A stretch of DNA of 64,000 nt from NCBI GenBank assembly GCA_030549775.1, contig CM060174.1, positions 27,098,117 to 27,162,116 of the forward strand, in the 5' to 3' direction. Below, piece by piece: positions 1-12,500 of this stretch. This stretch comes from Tamarix chinensis. Lineage: Eukaryota > Streptophyta > Magnoliopsida > Caryophyllales > Tamaricaceae. The notes under the pieces are model-generated. The model searched no databases. It was not told the origin of the DNA and was given only the letters and a program-made list of their open reading frames with translations. The number at the start of each line of letters is the position of its first letter. Within the stretch, counting starts at the first letter, position 1. A program made the translations under genes and the position numbers.

Positions 1-492
1 GTTGAAGAGTATCTGAAGCTGTTATCCTTTCTCTCCTGTAAATTCTTTGTAGTGTTTTGAAGTTCATGAAGTCATTATCCTTCCTCAGTTGAATGGGTTG
101 GAAAGTGTTCTGCACCCCACCAATTATATTTTCATAAATAAAATGCAAATATGTGCATTTATCCCTAAAAATCAACTTTAGGTCATTTTCTGGTTGCCCT
201 TAACCGATTGACCATTTTGCTCAGTGGCATTCTATTTTTTGTATTGTTTCTGCTTTGATCTAATGCACATTTTGCCTCCCAATAAATTCTGCCAGTTTCC
301 ATTCCTCACCCCCTGGATATATGTATTTCTTAATTCCTAACTCTGCATTTTGTTTGTTTGTTCCTTCTATGATGGATAATTATGAAGTTACTTGTATTAA
401 TGAGGAAAAACTTGAAGAATTTCACATGGTTTAATGTTGGTGCATCAGTCTGAGCTACTATGTTGTTGACACCGGTTTTCTTTCTGTTTTAG
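1..492 (+). other. UGGT intron, 3' part
   Basis: No exon could be supported here. The sequence is AT-rich and ends in a good polypyrimidine tract and TTTTAG acceptor at 487-492. Confidence 0.6.
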
Positions 493-550
493 GTTAATTG
501 ATTTGGTCCACCAGGAGCTATCATTGGCTGACCAGTTCTCAAAGCTGAAG
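493..550 (+). CDS. UGGT: UGGT exon (first in window)
   Basis: Acceptor TTTTAG at 487-492 and donor GTATCA at 551. The first base completes a codon from an upstream exon outside the window; the remaining 57 nt read [19 protein letters not shown], which continues directly into [10 protein letters not shown] of the next exon. It is followed by the 8.7 kb intron. Confidence 0.88.
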
Positions 551-3500
551 GTATCATGCTAAATTAGTCTCTGGAACATTGCATAACTTGGCTTACTACT
601 GCTGTTGTGATTGACGTGACCAGGTTTTTGCACCTGTATATGTCCTGCCTTTCTATATTTGTTATGGGTCATAGATGAAGTTTGTGTGCATCGATTTGGT
701 GTGATTATTTTTGTGTCATATTAGTTTGCTGTGGGAGGAGTTGGGTTCAAAAATGTAGATTGTTTGTTATTCACTTTTCAAGTTGGTGCCCGATGGTAAA
801 GTCATAGTTGTGGTCTTAGCCTTGATCATGGTGTCACGGTATTGGATTGTCTTGAACTATGACTTTATAGCATTTTTATCATCATGTGTTATCGTCATCT
901 TCATAATTGCAGTTTTAGTATGATCTTTTATTTGATAATTACATATCAGCAAATGTCAGTTTATATCTGTTAATATCCTATTTCATGGTATTTGTTGCCC
1001 TGACTAGTTTGTAATGTTAGTCATGCTTACACTAGAGAGGGTGTTACTATTCATCAAGCGTCTCCTTGTTTTTATTGTTTTCCTTGGTTATAATTTTTTT
1101 CTTTCTAATTTCCGACGTTGTTGTGTTGATGAGAACTAGTTTATGCTTCCTTTGCAATGCATGAATGTTTTTATGTAATCAAGAAAATATTAAATATCCT
1201 TAAAATATAGTGAGTAATGTGATAGCTATATTGTTGATGTGGATAATTTTTTGATCTATTAGATGAACAAATAGTAATATAAATTTATAATCTATGCTAA
1301 AAAACATATTTAAAAATTTAATTATGATGATATTGTTCTGCACACTATGAATTTATTTACTATATTTTGAAATTCTGAATATAATTTTAGAAAGCTTTTT
1401 AAGGCAAAAAGTGTACATTAAATATGAAAAAAATTATGAGGGTAAAATTAAAGTATATTCGTAAAACTTATTTTAAGAATGTTTTATATATTACGATGGT
1501 AAATTTTACTTTTGATAAAATAGAGTACAACTCGTATTTTTTAAGATATTTGTTTGTAGAAAAATGCATATCGTTGATAATAAAGGAAACATTGATGATT
1601 AACTTAACTATTATGATGATATGGATATATTTGTTTATTAGTTTGGGAATATTTGCTTAAGAAATTGCTCCTTCTGTTTCAGGCTTATCTCTTTTCAACA
1701 CGAAGCTTAAGAATTATTAAAGTTTAGAATAACCAATGTCTAAATTCTAAAATGACAAGATTTCTGGTATTAGAACTTGAGCATCTTTATTGCTGTGAAA
1801 TTCATTAATAAGGCGGGGAGAGGGTAGATTAGGAAATATAGTATTAAATTTTTGTCTTTTTTGTAAAAGGACATATATTGTGAAACAAAATTGAATGTGA
1901 AATGGAGGGAGTAACACTTTAATTTTTAATTATGAAGAGGATGAAGTAATACTAATTGTTTGAGATATTAGTGGCCCCATTGAATTTTGTGATAAGATAA
2001 ATAGTTAAGGATAGAATCATGAATTGTTGAGAGAAGATAAGGTTAAAATAGGAGAAACTGTTAAATTATACATTGTAAGCCTAAAACAACCAATATTTTG
2101 GATCAAAATTCTTAAGCTAAAATGAGTGAATTTTTTTATTGGACGGAGTGTGAATATAGAGAGTAGCGAGGGATATAGATAGTAATTATTTAGAGTAATG
2201 ATTTATGATGATAGTAATTAATGAAGACAATAATGATTTGTTCATGATTCCTGCATAGAAATTATTTATTACATATGCTACTGTTAATATTGGTGACATA
2301 ATTATCTAAACAATGTAAAACTAAAATAGCAATTGCATTTTGGTTGGAAAAATATTGATTTCTATTTATGGTAAATGTTACACACACACACACGAATTAA
2401 GTTTTTGGAGAGTTTAGGTAAGGTGACCTGCTATTCCTTAGCTTCAAGAATCAAATGTTGGATTCTTTTATTGCTGTGTGTTAGAATTGAGGGATTGGTT
2501 TTGGTTTTATTAAGTAGCTATAGGAGTTTTTAAACCAATCTTATTTGTTTTTATCTATCATGTTTGGATTCATCCGTGTTCATAGAGTTGGTTCCATTTT
2601 ATGATCCTTGACATATTAATTAATGACAAAAATTATCAGGAATCTTGCAAGGAACTTTAGTTCTGTGCATGTTGTTCTGGTGATGTGTAATTTATTAAAT
2701 TAATAGTTTACAAGAGAGTGCTCGTTGAGGTAGCCAAAATGTAGTAAGTGTCGAGGATCGTTAATCATTCACATTTACATGCTATTGACATGAGGAATAA
2801 TGTCGGTGAAGTATGAGATCCTATCTTCCTTTTCCTAGGATCAAAGAATGTGAAGAAAGTGGTCCTTAAATCTTGTAACATTGATTTCTATTGTACTCTA
2901 TTTCTCATTTCTTGTAGTCGCGTGAGATTATGCCATTGGCAAGACAAAGCTTGCTCATATTTTCACTATTCTTCCAAATTGGTAAAATTCTTCACTCACA
3001 TTGCCATTATAATCATATCTAAAGACCACATGCTTTGAAGTTACTCAATGGATTGGGATACTATTGGATGATCACGTTTAGTTGTTGTGCATAAGATCTT
3101 TGTTTTGCTAAATTTCTCCACCTTTTGTAATTTTATAGGGATTAAATTCTGTATGCAACCTTACCGAAACCTATCTTCCATAGTATGTGTCATGTAAACA
3201 TGTGCAAGCCCTTTTTTTGAAATATGTGTTTGTGATAAAATTTCACTGCGAAGAGATGTGCTTTCTCTATCTTACTTGATCATGTCCCTTAACATTTGAT
3301 TCTCGGTGAGCATCTCCTAATATAACCTCCTTAAGAAAATTAGGTTTTAGGTTTGAGAGCTTCCACTCACTAAGGCATAATTAATACTTCCAAGATGTAT
3401 AAAAGGGAATTTCTCCTTAAGAGGATATCCTCCACACCATTTATCCTTCCAAAAAGTTGATATTATGTTATATGCTTGTAATGGAACTAATATGAGTTCT

Positions 3501-6500
3501 TTGGCAATGTATCTCCATGGTTTGATGCCATAGGCTCCTTAAGAAATAGTGCAGTATGCGGACTGACCAGCTTGTTATTTTCCTATGTTGTTCGCAAAGG
3601 TTATTAATTTTTGTAATTAATAATTTTTATTAATACCAAAAAGAGCATAAGGTGCATCACGACTTCTACACAAATTGGTCCTACTTTTGCCACTCTCTCC
3701 TATACTGACTTTTTTTGGACCCAAATGTGTGTTTCTATTTTGGGCTCTAAACTGAATCTAATCTGTGTTTCCTGTACTCTCTCCCTAACTAAAACCCTGG
3801 GGATTGTAATGCTAGTTCAAAAATAGCTTGATTTCTTGCTATTCATATTCTGTAAATGCTTTGTGCCACTACAACTATTATAATCCCCGGTAAAGCACTC
3901 CTTTCTTGCTATCTCATGTAGTTGCTACTTGCTGCCATCCTGAGTTTGAGCCAATTTAAGATCAACCTCCAACGTTCTTGAGATAATATGCATCCAAGTG
4001 AGTGATGAGATAATGTTTCTACTTGTGTTCTTTGGTGAGAAAATTATACTCCCTCTGTTTCACACTTGTGGACCTATATTTTTTTAGAATGCATATTAAA
4101 AAGTAATAAAATTCATAATAAATGATTCACTTATTCACATATTTACTAAAATGGCTGAATTGAATACATTAATGAGGTGACAAAGGGTAAATTAGAAAAT
4201 ATAACAATAAATTTTTGTTGGATCTTGAAAGAGGACTTATATTATGAAATTAAAAAAACTGTAGGCCTCTATTGTGAAATGCTCCGTCAAAACTTAATCA
4301 ACAAATTTCATTTAACGTTTCCAGCCACCGTTCATATTTTGCTTTATTATAGGGGTGAGCCATTCGTCTAATTACCGTAACAAGAATGGTATACAATAAA
4401 GATATCCCTCTCATTGATGACCTTGGACAATTCTCAAGTTTCTCTCATGTTAAATAATAGTGATATATGCTGCAAAAGACGTGCTTTTTGAGCTTTGGCT
4501 GTCTTGATCTCACCACTATAGCATGTGTTTCCCTTGTCCAGTCAACCACCGCATCTCGTCTTACTGTTGCATGAATCCGCCTCTAGATGCCTAGTGGGAA
4601 TGAGCATGCACAAACAAATAATCCACCAACTCATGCCTATCATCACAGAGCACACAATCTACTATATTCATATCTCGTTACACCAATCCCTCCCCATGGG
4701 CCTGTTTTGCATGGTCTGCCATAATGAGATATGATACCGAGTGAGAATAAGAGGCTGCCAAATCAATTGTGCCCACTACTTCTTTGGCTGCATTGGTTTG
4801 AGTATCTTACAGGCCGCACTAATATTATACTACTTCTGATGGCCTGCTGCTGAATAAGGGGTTGCAGCTAACCTTGCATAAAAAATAGTCTATGACGTAT
4901 ATGCAGAGGGCATATATCCCCATTTATCTACACGCCTCAAGTCCACTCGACTGAAAGTGAGGCCTTCTTGGTGCAAATATTCCAATGCAGCTTACCTAAT
5001 GCACAACGGTTCCTAAACCCAAATCTCCTTCAACCTTAGCGGAACATAGTTGGTCCTATGCTACTAAAGCTCTCCTTTTCTCGGTCAGCTTAACCAAGAG
5101 CTTCACAGACTAAAGAAAGCTCTATATAAGTTGACAAATTTATTTAGAATTTTCTTTGGTAGTAAGATTACCAATGAGCTCGATCCTGCCTACATACGAA
5201 AGATATAAAGTGCTTTAAGGTTTCAATCTCATTGTTATCTTTTCTAATAAAGGTCCCGATGAGTGGAAGAGATTTTGGCAAAATTTAATGAGGCACTAAA
5301 CACTCTTCAAATCCTTGTGGGAAAATAAGAGCAAGTCATCTAGGAAGCTAAGGTTAATTATCTTTTGAGGTTTACATCTTGGGCAACCATTGAACTCTAG
5401 ATTATCCCATAACAATCCTAGACATCTATTGAGGGAACAAATAAATAAAGCGAGAGGGGATTTGTTAGGATTTCCTGTAGCAGCAAAATACTCGCAGAAT
5501 AATGCCTTAGATAGATCAATTTTGAGAGAGAAGAGAACTGGTTGTATATTAATATCAGAGGAATATTACACCCAGGAATTTGAGGTCATGGTGCCCTCCC
5601 TCTCAACTTCTAGTATCACCCCTCCTCGTTCTTTCCTTCTCTTGATTTTTAAATAGAGGTGGCACAGCTCTTCAGCCTCTAACTCAGCGTAACTACCCAA
5701 CAGAATTCCGCACCCAATTAACAACTTGGCATATTTAATAAAAACAGACTCAACAACCTGCAGACTTTATTACTAATAGACAAAATAAAAGATAACTAAT
5801 AGGCGCATAAAAGAACCCGGTTGAACCAGCTGTAACAGACCTCCCTCCTCATCTCTTGCTCCTCCTTGCATAAGTTTATTTTATGAGAGGTTTATTAGTA
5901 TCCCTTGCCTTATACCTCTACGCCCACCTATTGCAATCAAGGAAATAAGTACAGGGCTTGTGCAGGCCAATTGTCATAACTTAGTAAAATATCTTGGAGG
6001 AGCTCCCAACTTACCATGTCATACTCCTTCAGGCTCGGCTTGATCATACACTCGGTGAAACACGTGGTCGTATAATTTCTCACAAATACTTCTTCCTTTA
6101 ATGAAAGATTACCATAACAAACCAATTATGAAATGCATCATACTTGTAAGCAGTGAGTCAACACTTGCATGTGATCTTGTACAATAAGCAATAGGACGGT
6201 AATTCCCTCACAACAAGCAACACCTCTTCTCCTATAATGCTCTAACATTCTTTTAAAAAACTATCATTAAACTAATCCTCACCTAGAGCCTTTTATCTCC
6301 AGTATTGAACACCACCCTTCTTACCTCCTCCATAGCCATCGGTGCAAAAAGCTGTTTGTGTCGATCCCACAATAAGTTTCCACCTTGCTCGACGTCAGTT
6401 AGCTTGCAACAAAGCTAAGCAAGTGCTAGGAAACAAAGGCTAAGTTGCATTGCCACTTGACCCTCAACCTCAATTCCGTTTTCATTGATCATAGTAGCAA

Positions 6501-9500
6501 ATTTCTTATTTGGTCTTTACATGTGTAAAGAAATATCTATGGTTACTATCCCTACGTTGTAACCATCAAATGCATAATTTTTGCTTGAAGAGCATTTTTT
6601 CACACCAAAAGGGATGATTGAACTTCCGCTGGATTGCTTGCATTGCTGCATCAACATATCTATCAAACAACGATGGCTGTAGCTTAGCCAACTCCTTTCT
6701 TGCATTATTAACTTTCTAATAAATGGACCTATAATTGTCCCTATTTAGTTGCTTTTGGTCTTACTTAAGGCTATCCAATCTGGAACAAATTCGAAAATTG
6801 CCATACACCGGCTCTTATTTTGGTGCATGTCAAGCTGGAAAAACATAAAATGTTTCCTCCCTAGTGACAATTGCAAATGAAGATTGAAAACAACGAGGCA
6901 AAGATCCAAGAATAATGGGATCTAGAAATCAACAACAGCTGCTAAAAACTCATCCAACCACCATACATTATTTGAATCTTGGTGCAACTTACTCGCCACC
7001 TTATCAACCCCTTTACTTCTACTAGACCAAGTATGGAAACACCCTTGAGTGTGCATGTCACCAATACCAAGCAAGTAATAAAATCGTAGTCGCCTTTGCG
7101 GTTATGGTCGCGGTGTCACGGTGTTGGAGCGTTATGAATGATAAATTATGTGTCGTGGTATCACAAGATGACAATAAAGAGGCTTTCAAATTTATCTACC
7201 ATGTTGGTTCACTTCATAGCTATCCAAGTTAATGATAGTAACCACATTGATAAATTGTTGCTTCACATTGACCTGTACTAGTATTCCTAGGAAAAAGATC
7301 CTTTCCTTGGCTAATGTAATGGCATCAGTGTGAGAGGCTTGCCCGCTGCACTAGCAATCCTACTCAGTGAGTTAATGATCAGTATTGAAGTGGGAGATCA
7401 GGAAACTTGACCCAAAGAGGGATGATGTGCATCTTAGACATGTCAATCTTCATCCATCTATGTACAACTTCAGCACAAGGGGTTATTAAAATACCACCGG
7501 TGCTTTTCCAAGATTGCCAAAGCATGTTCCTTCTTTTCAAATTTGAACCGAAAGTAGCCATCCGAACAAAGCATAACATGGGGTAGGGGCACCTCTCCCC
7601 ATTGTGCATGTGTATATATCCACACATTTGATTGTAGGATGGAAAATCCCTAAAAGCAAAGCCAACCAAAGTACACTCCCAACCCTTAGCTTCCTTAGAT
7701 ACCATGTCCTTGTTCAATTGAACCGAAACAATACCCTTGTTGGCGGCAAGAAGGGCAAACAAGATCTTAGCACCTTACTTGAGGTTATTGTACCAAGCTA
7801 TTCTATCTCTCTAAGAAATCTCGGACTCCTTAGGGTTTGAAGGTCTAAGCCTGTCCCAAACGAAAGTGGGGTTCGTAGGGTTCTTACCCCTAGACCACTA
7901 CATTAGTGAATTCCTTTAATGATTGCTTGATGCATGGACTTGCATGGAGATAATTGCAAGGGCTTTTTGGCTCTGCTTCATCAAATTGTTGTCGTCTTCA
8001 ACAATTACCTTAAATAGACTACTCTCCAAATCAGTTGGATTGATGTGCTCCTTAGAAGCTACCTTGCTCGATTCCTCACAACCCTCAGGTGATGCAGAAA
8101 TTCCTTGAGAAGACCCACCAGTGCAACAATCCTGCAAAGACGAGCGACAATGCTTTTACATAAAAGACTTCATTTGAACTGAGAAAATATTTCATATTGG
8201 AAAACGCATAACAAGAAATGATTTTGTCAAAATTTGTCCCTAGAAAATTCAAGATAACCACCAAATCAGAGAAAAAATTCTATTTTATTTGATAACTTTA
8301 TATTATCTTTATATGCACGTGGTAGTATCTTTCTCTACCTGTAGTAGTGTCTTTATCCTCAATGATAATATATTCTGCGTCATATTGTAGTATCTTAAGG
8401 TGTTTCTAGAGAATACCTGTGTTGATTATGTAGTTTCCGTAGATGCTTATGATGATATCTTTAGCGATTAATATCTTTAAATTTGTATATTAGTATATTT
8501 AGCCTCTTATACCATTCATCGAAGGGTAATGCTCTTGAGTCTATCGGACAATAGATTCTTTAATGTGAGAACTTTTTTATCGACATAAATATGAATAGTA
8601 TCATTTGTAAATACCATGTATTTTAATGTCTATTCTATGATTTGTGCGGGAAAGTGTTAGTTACGTGAATTATGGTAGTCCTTCTGTTCCAAAAGGAAAG
8701 TCATTTTAGGATTGAATTTTTGTTAAAAAAAAGGTTATTTGGAAAAGTTGATGCCTAACTTTCAGTTTTCCTAAGAAAGGTGTGAGTATAATATTAAGGT
8801 TAATTTTATTAATTCAATAAAAAGGGTGCAACAAATTGCTACAGTAACTTCCTTTTTGGAATGAGGCAGTAGAATTTATGGTTAACCCTTTTTTAATCTC
8901 AACTTATTGGAAACAAGTATGTGGCAGCATTGTACCACATTTTGTGGGTCAGTGTTGATCTGTTGTGCACGCTCTTTTCTCCTCCACCCCAATGGTAAAA
9001 GCATGTTTTGAATATTCTAGTTTTGGGAACAAATTTCAAATTACTCCGTCAGATAGTCATCTGAGGTTCTTGTGAAGTAGATATATATTTATCCATGTAT
9101 ACCTGTTTTTGTTTTCCTCTATTTTTGTATTTTTGCTTTTTATCGGAACAAATTTATTTATTCTGATGTCATTCATTATTGAACTAGAAATTGTTGCCAC
9201 TGTTTATTTATTTTTCTCATGCTAATTGGTCTAAAGGGGAATGAATAATGCATGCTTTCTTAAAATCACAGATTCCTGCTTCCAGTATTCAGAAACTCCT
9301 GTCAGTGTTGCCAAATCAGGAGTCTAGTACATTTCGTATTGATTTTCGCTCTGGCCATGTTCACTACCTCAATAACTTGGAAAAGGATCCTATGTACCAA
9401 CGGTGGCGAAGTAATGTAAATGAGGTACTGATTTTTTATGAAAGTACCATGCTTGTCATAATAGTGCTCTTTGGTTGCTACAACTCTAACCGGATGATAT

Positions 9501-12500
9501 GAACTTTAGATTTTAATGCCAGCCTTTCCTGGACAACTACGTTATATCAGGAAGAATCTGTTCACTGCAGTTTTTGTCATTGACCCTGCATCTAGATGTG
9601 GACTAGAGGCAAGTTTTGGGACATTATTTTTTTTTTTGTGTGCTTTTGGATCAATTATTTTGGAATCATGATATTTTGTTGTATTCAAAGCTTTTCTTAT
9701 AGCGCAATCTTTTTGAACTTGTGCAGGCAATTGACATGATCATTAATTTTTATGAAAATCAATTCCCCATCAGGTTGGGGTTGATACTCTACTCTACAGA
9801 TGTGACTGAGAAAACTGGCTCCCATGCTAAAGAACGCGAGCTCAGTGCAGATGAGTATAGTTCAGAGGAAGATATATCTAGCCTGGTAATACACTATTTT
9901 TGTTCTCCCCTCACTTTGGCCCCTGCTTTTGATGATCTTGAATTTAGGTTGTAATAGTCTTAAGGATTATTAAGATTTAGCATCTACCCTTATTAGAATG
10001 GCTAGGCGTTTGAAAGCTGTGATGTGAAACAATTGGGGCAGGTGCACTTAGATATCTAACACAGTGACTTTCTTCTAGATTGGCACTGCTATACCCCTTC
10101 TTTTTTGAATTTCTTGGTTAAAGGTGGTCTTGACCTTTATTTCTATTAGCCATATTGGTTTTCTGAGTAGATAATATGGAAGAAATACCATATTCCTCCA
10201 GTTGGTGCAGTTCCATGAAGGGAGTGTATTATGGAAAGAAAATATCACCCACAAACACTGGTCTATTTTAGATAGATTGTGTTCTTATTGTTTTTGTTAC
10301 TTATCCCTATCTTCAAAGTGAATAGTAGAATCCACATACACCGGCTTATTGCATTTTTTTTTTGTGGGGGGCTTACTGTTCTGGAACTCCATATCTATTA
10401 GCATATAATTGTTAAATGCTTTGCCAAGTTCCTTAACATGCTAATTGTTTGTGGCCAGTTCATGTATCATTGATTTTTTTCTTAACTAATTATGAGGAAG
10501 GATGCAGGGGGTGCCGTGTTGTATTATGTTGTGTAACTACAGTGTTTATTATCCATCGACATTTTCTAATGAACCAATTTTATATATTTCTATGAGCACC
10601 TCCGAAATCCTGCAAAGTCTTCTGTTTAAAGTCACATGCCAAACATAAGAAGGCAATCAATTGTATCTTATTTATCTCAAAGTATAAAAGCAATCCTAGT
10701 ATTCCTTCTAATTTCTGACAATCTTGGGTCAGGTGTTTTTTTATTTTAAATATTGATAATCGACATGTTTTAAGTGTGCTTAGATCTAGATAGAAATCGA
10801 CAATTCTTGTTAATCAAGGTGCAGAACATGATGTGGGGAGCAAGTGGCAAATTTTTTATCCATGCTTAAAATCCAGTGGTCATTCACATGATAGTCATTT
10901 GAGGTCAAGGGGGAAAACCATTTTCAGGTCTTCCCTAAACATTATTAACTTTGCAGGTATGCTTCCCTAAACAGTTTTAGCTTTGCAGGTATGTTTCTTT
11001 AAATTTGTTGTTGAGATTAATGGGAATGTCGTTTACTAGACAAATCTTCAGTTATACTCTGAGAGAAGATGGTATGTTTAGAACATTATGGGTCTCTCTC
11101 GTCCATTATAATTTTCCTTGAGTTACCTATGTGTGAATGATCTACACAAGAATGCAAGAGTGATGGATGTAGTATAGCTACAAATGAATTGTGTGACCAA
11201 TTGATTTCTAGGGCCATGGATGCTGGGCATGGCTGCCCATATAGAGAGCTCATATGAAGAAGGAATGATATATAATATTATTGAAAAGTAAACAAGGGGT
11301 TAATTTTGGCAATCTTCAGTACATTGATACAACATGTGAGGTTATATGTGCAAGGAGGTTGATTATAATCAATTATGTTGTTACTATAATATGGCTAAAA
11401 CCTTTCTCTTTAGGTTATAAATACATCTGGATATCCAAGCTGTTGTTATGGAAGGGTGATATGAACTCCTCACATGGCAAGATCATGGAAGAAATGCAAG
11501 GAAAAAGGAAGAAGATGCATGGCTAGAAGTGCTTGGTAGGATGATTGGGGTTAGCATTTGATAGTATGGACGGTTGAGGGTTGGGTTTTGGTGAGTTTTT
11601 TAATGGCACAACTTAGGATTTAATCATGGTTAATTTTTGTAAGAAGCTCACCTCACACTTGGCATATTTGGGGCTCACTCTCTTTTATCCATGCGAGTAC
11701 CTCAAATTCATGATATGAATGAAGGACAAACAATTTTGACTTTATGTAGTGACTTTAGTTCTCTAAACACCTAATGATAGCATAGAATTCCTTATCATAA
11801 GTTGAGTGATTGAGGCTTGTTCCATTTAACTTCTCACTAAGGAAAGTAATTGACCTGTTCTCTTGAGAAATAACACCTCCAATACCTATGCTACTTTCAC
11901 AAGTTACTTCAAATAATTTATCAAAGTCAGTTAAGTATAATACTGGTGCATTAGAAAGCTTTATCTTCAATTCTTCAAAAGCTTTAGTGGCATTGTCATT
12001 ACACTTATATTTGTTGTCCTTCATGAAAACTTCCTATAGAATATGCCAAGCCATGAAAACTCTTCACTACATGCACATTAGTAGGAATATGCCATGTTTG
12101 GATTGCTTCAACTTTGGATGTATCAACTCACACGACATCTCCACTAACAATGTATCCAAGGAACACTACTCTCTAACATGAACCGACACTTATTAAACTT
12201 TCTATATAGCTTCACTTCCCTTAGTTTCTTAAAAAATTTGCTCAAGTGCATCAAGTTATCATTCTCGCTCTTGCTGTAAACCAATATATCATCTAAGTAC
12301 ACCACCACAAAAGTACCAAGGAAAGGTCTAATTACCTCATTCATTAGGCACGTAAGCAAACTTGGTGCAAAGCCCAAATGGCATCACCAACCATTCGTAC
12401 AAACTATACTTACTCGTAAAAGCTGTGTTCTATTCATCACCTTCCTTTATTTGCAGTTGATGGTATCCACTCCTTAGGCTAAGCATAAAAAATACCCTTG

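Larger units (their letters stand above)
4400..8140 (-). mobile_element. Decayed L1-like LINE, antisense in UGGT intron
   Basis: Reading the minus strand from 8140 down: an ORF1-like protein (about 7930-7379) ending [17 protein letters not shown], the hallmark of DUF4283-type plant LINE ORF1. Then come a linker and the N-terminal part of the reverse transcriptase with NYRPIAYC near 6200 and [17 protein letters not shown] (about 6000-6060), the RT motif GRRGIRQG (5902-5925), and an RT catalytic box reading FLDDLLLF instead of FADD (about 5300-5345). [15 protein letters not shown] segment follows near 5000-5060, and a zinc-binding [15 protein letters not shown] segment at about 4620-4665. Many stops and frameshifts make it non-functional. 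It is interrupted by a solo LTR at 5461-5902. The ends are estimated and no poly-A tail was found. Confidence 0.82.
551..9271 (+). other. 8.7 kb UGGT intron
   Basis: Donor GTATCA at 551, acceptor ATCACAG at 9265-9271. It holds the MITEs, the LINE and the solo LTR listed separately. Apart from those and a short (AC)n run at 2380-2393, I see nothing recognisable in 870-1667, 1912-4048 and 8141-8677. Confidence 0.85.

Noticed and set aside
1..57. Possible exon end reading VEEYLKLLSFLSCKF
   Set aside because: No convincing donor keeps the frame to the exon at 493, and the peptide does not resemble the UGGT segment before LIDLVHQE.
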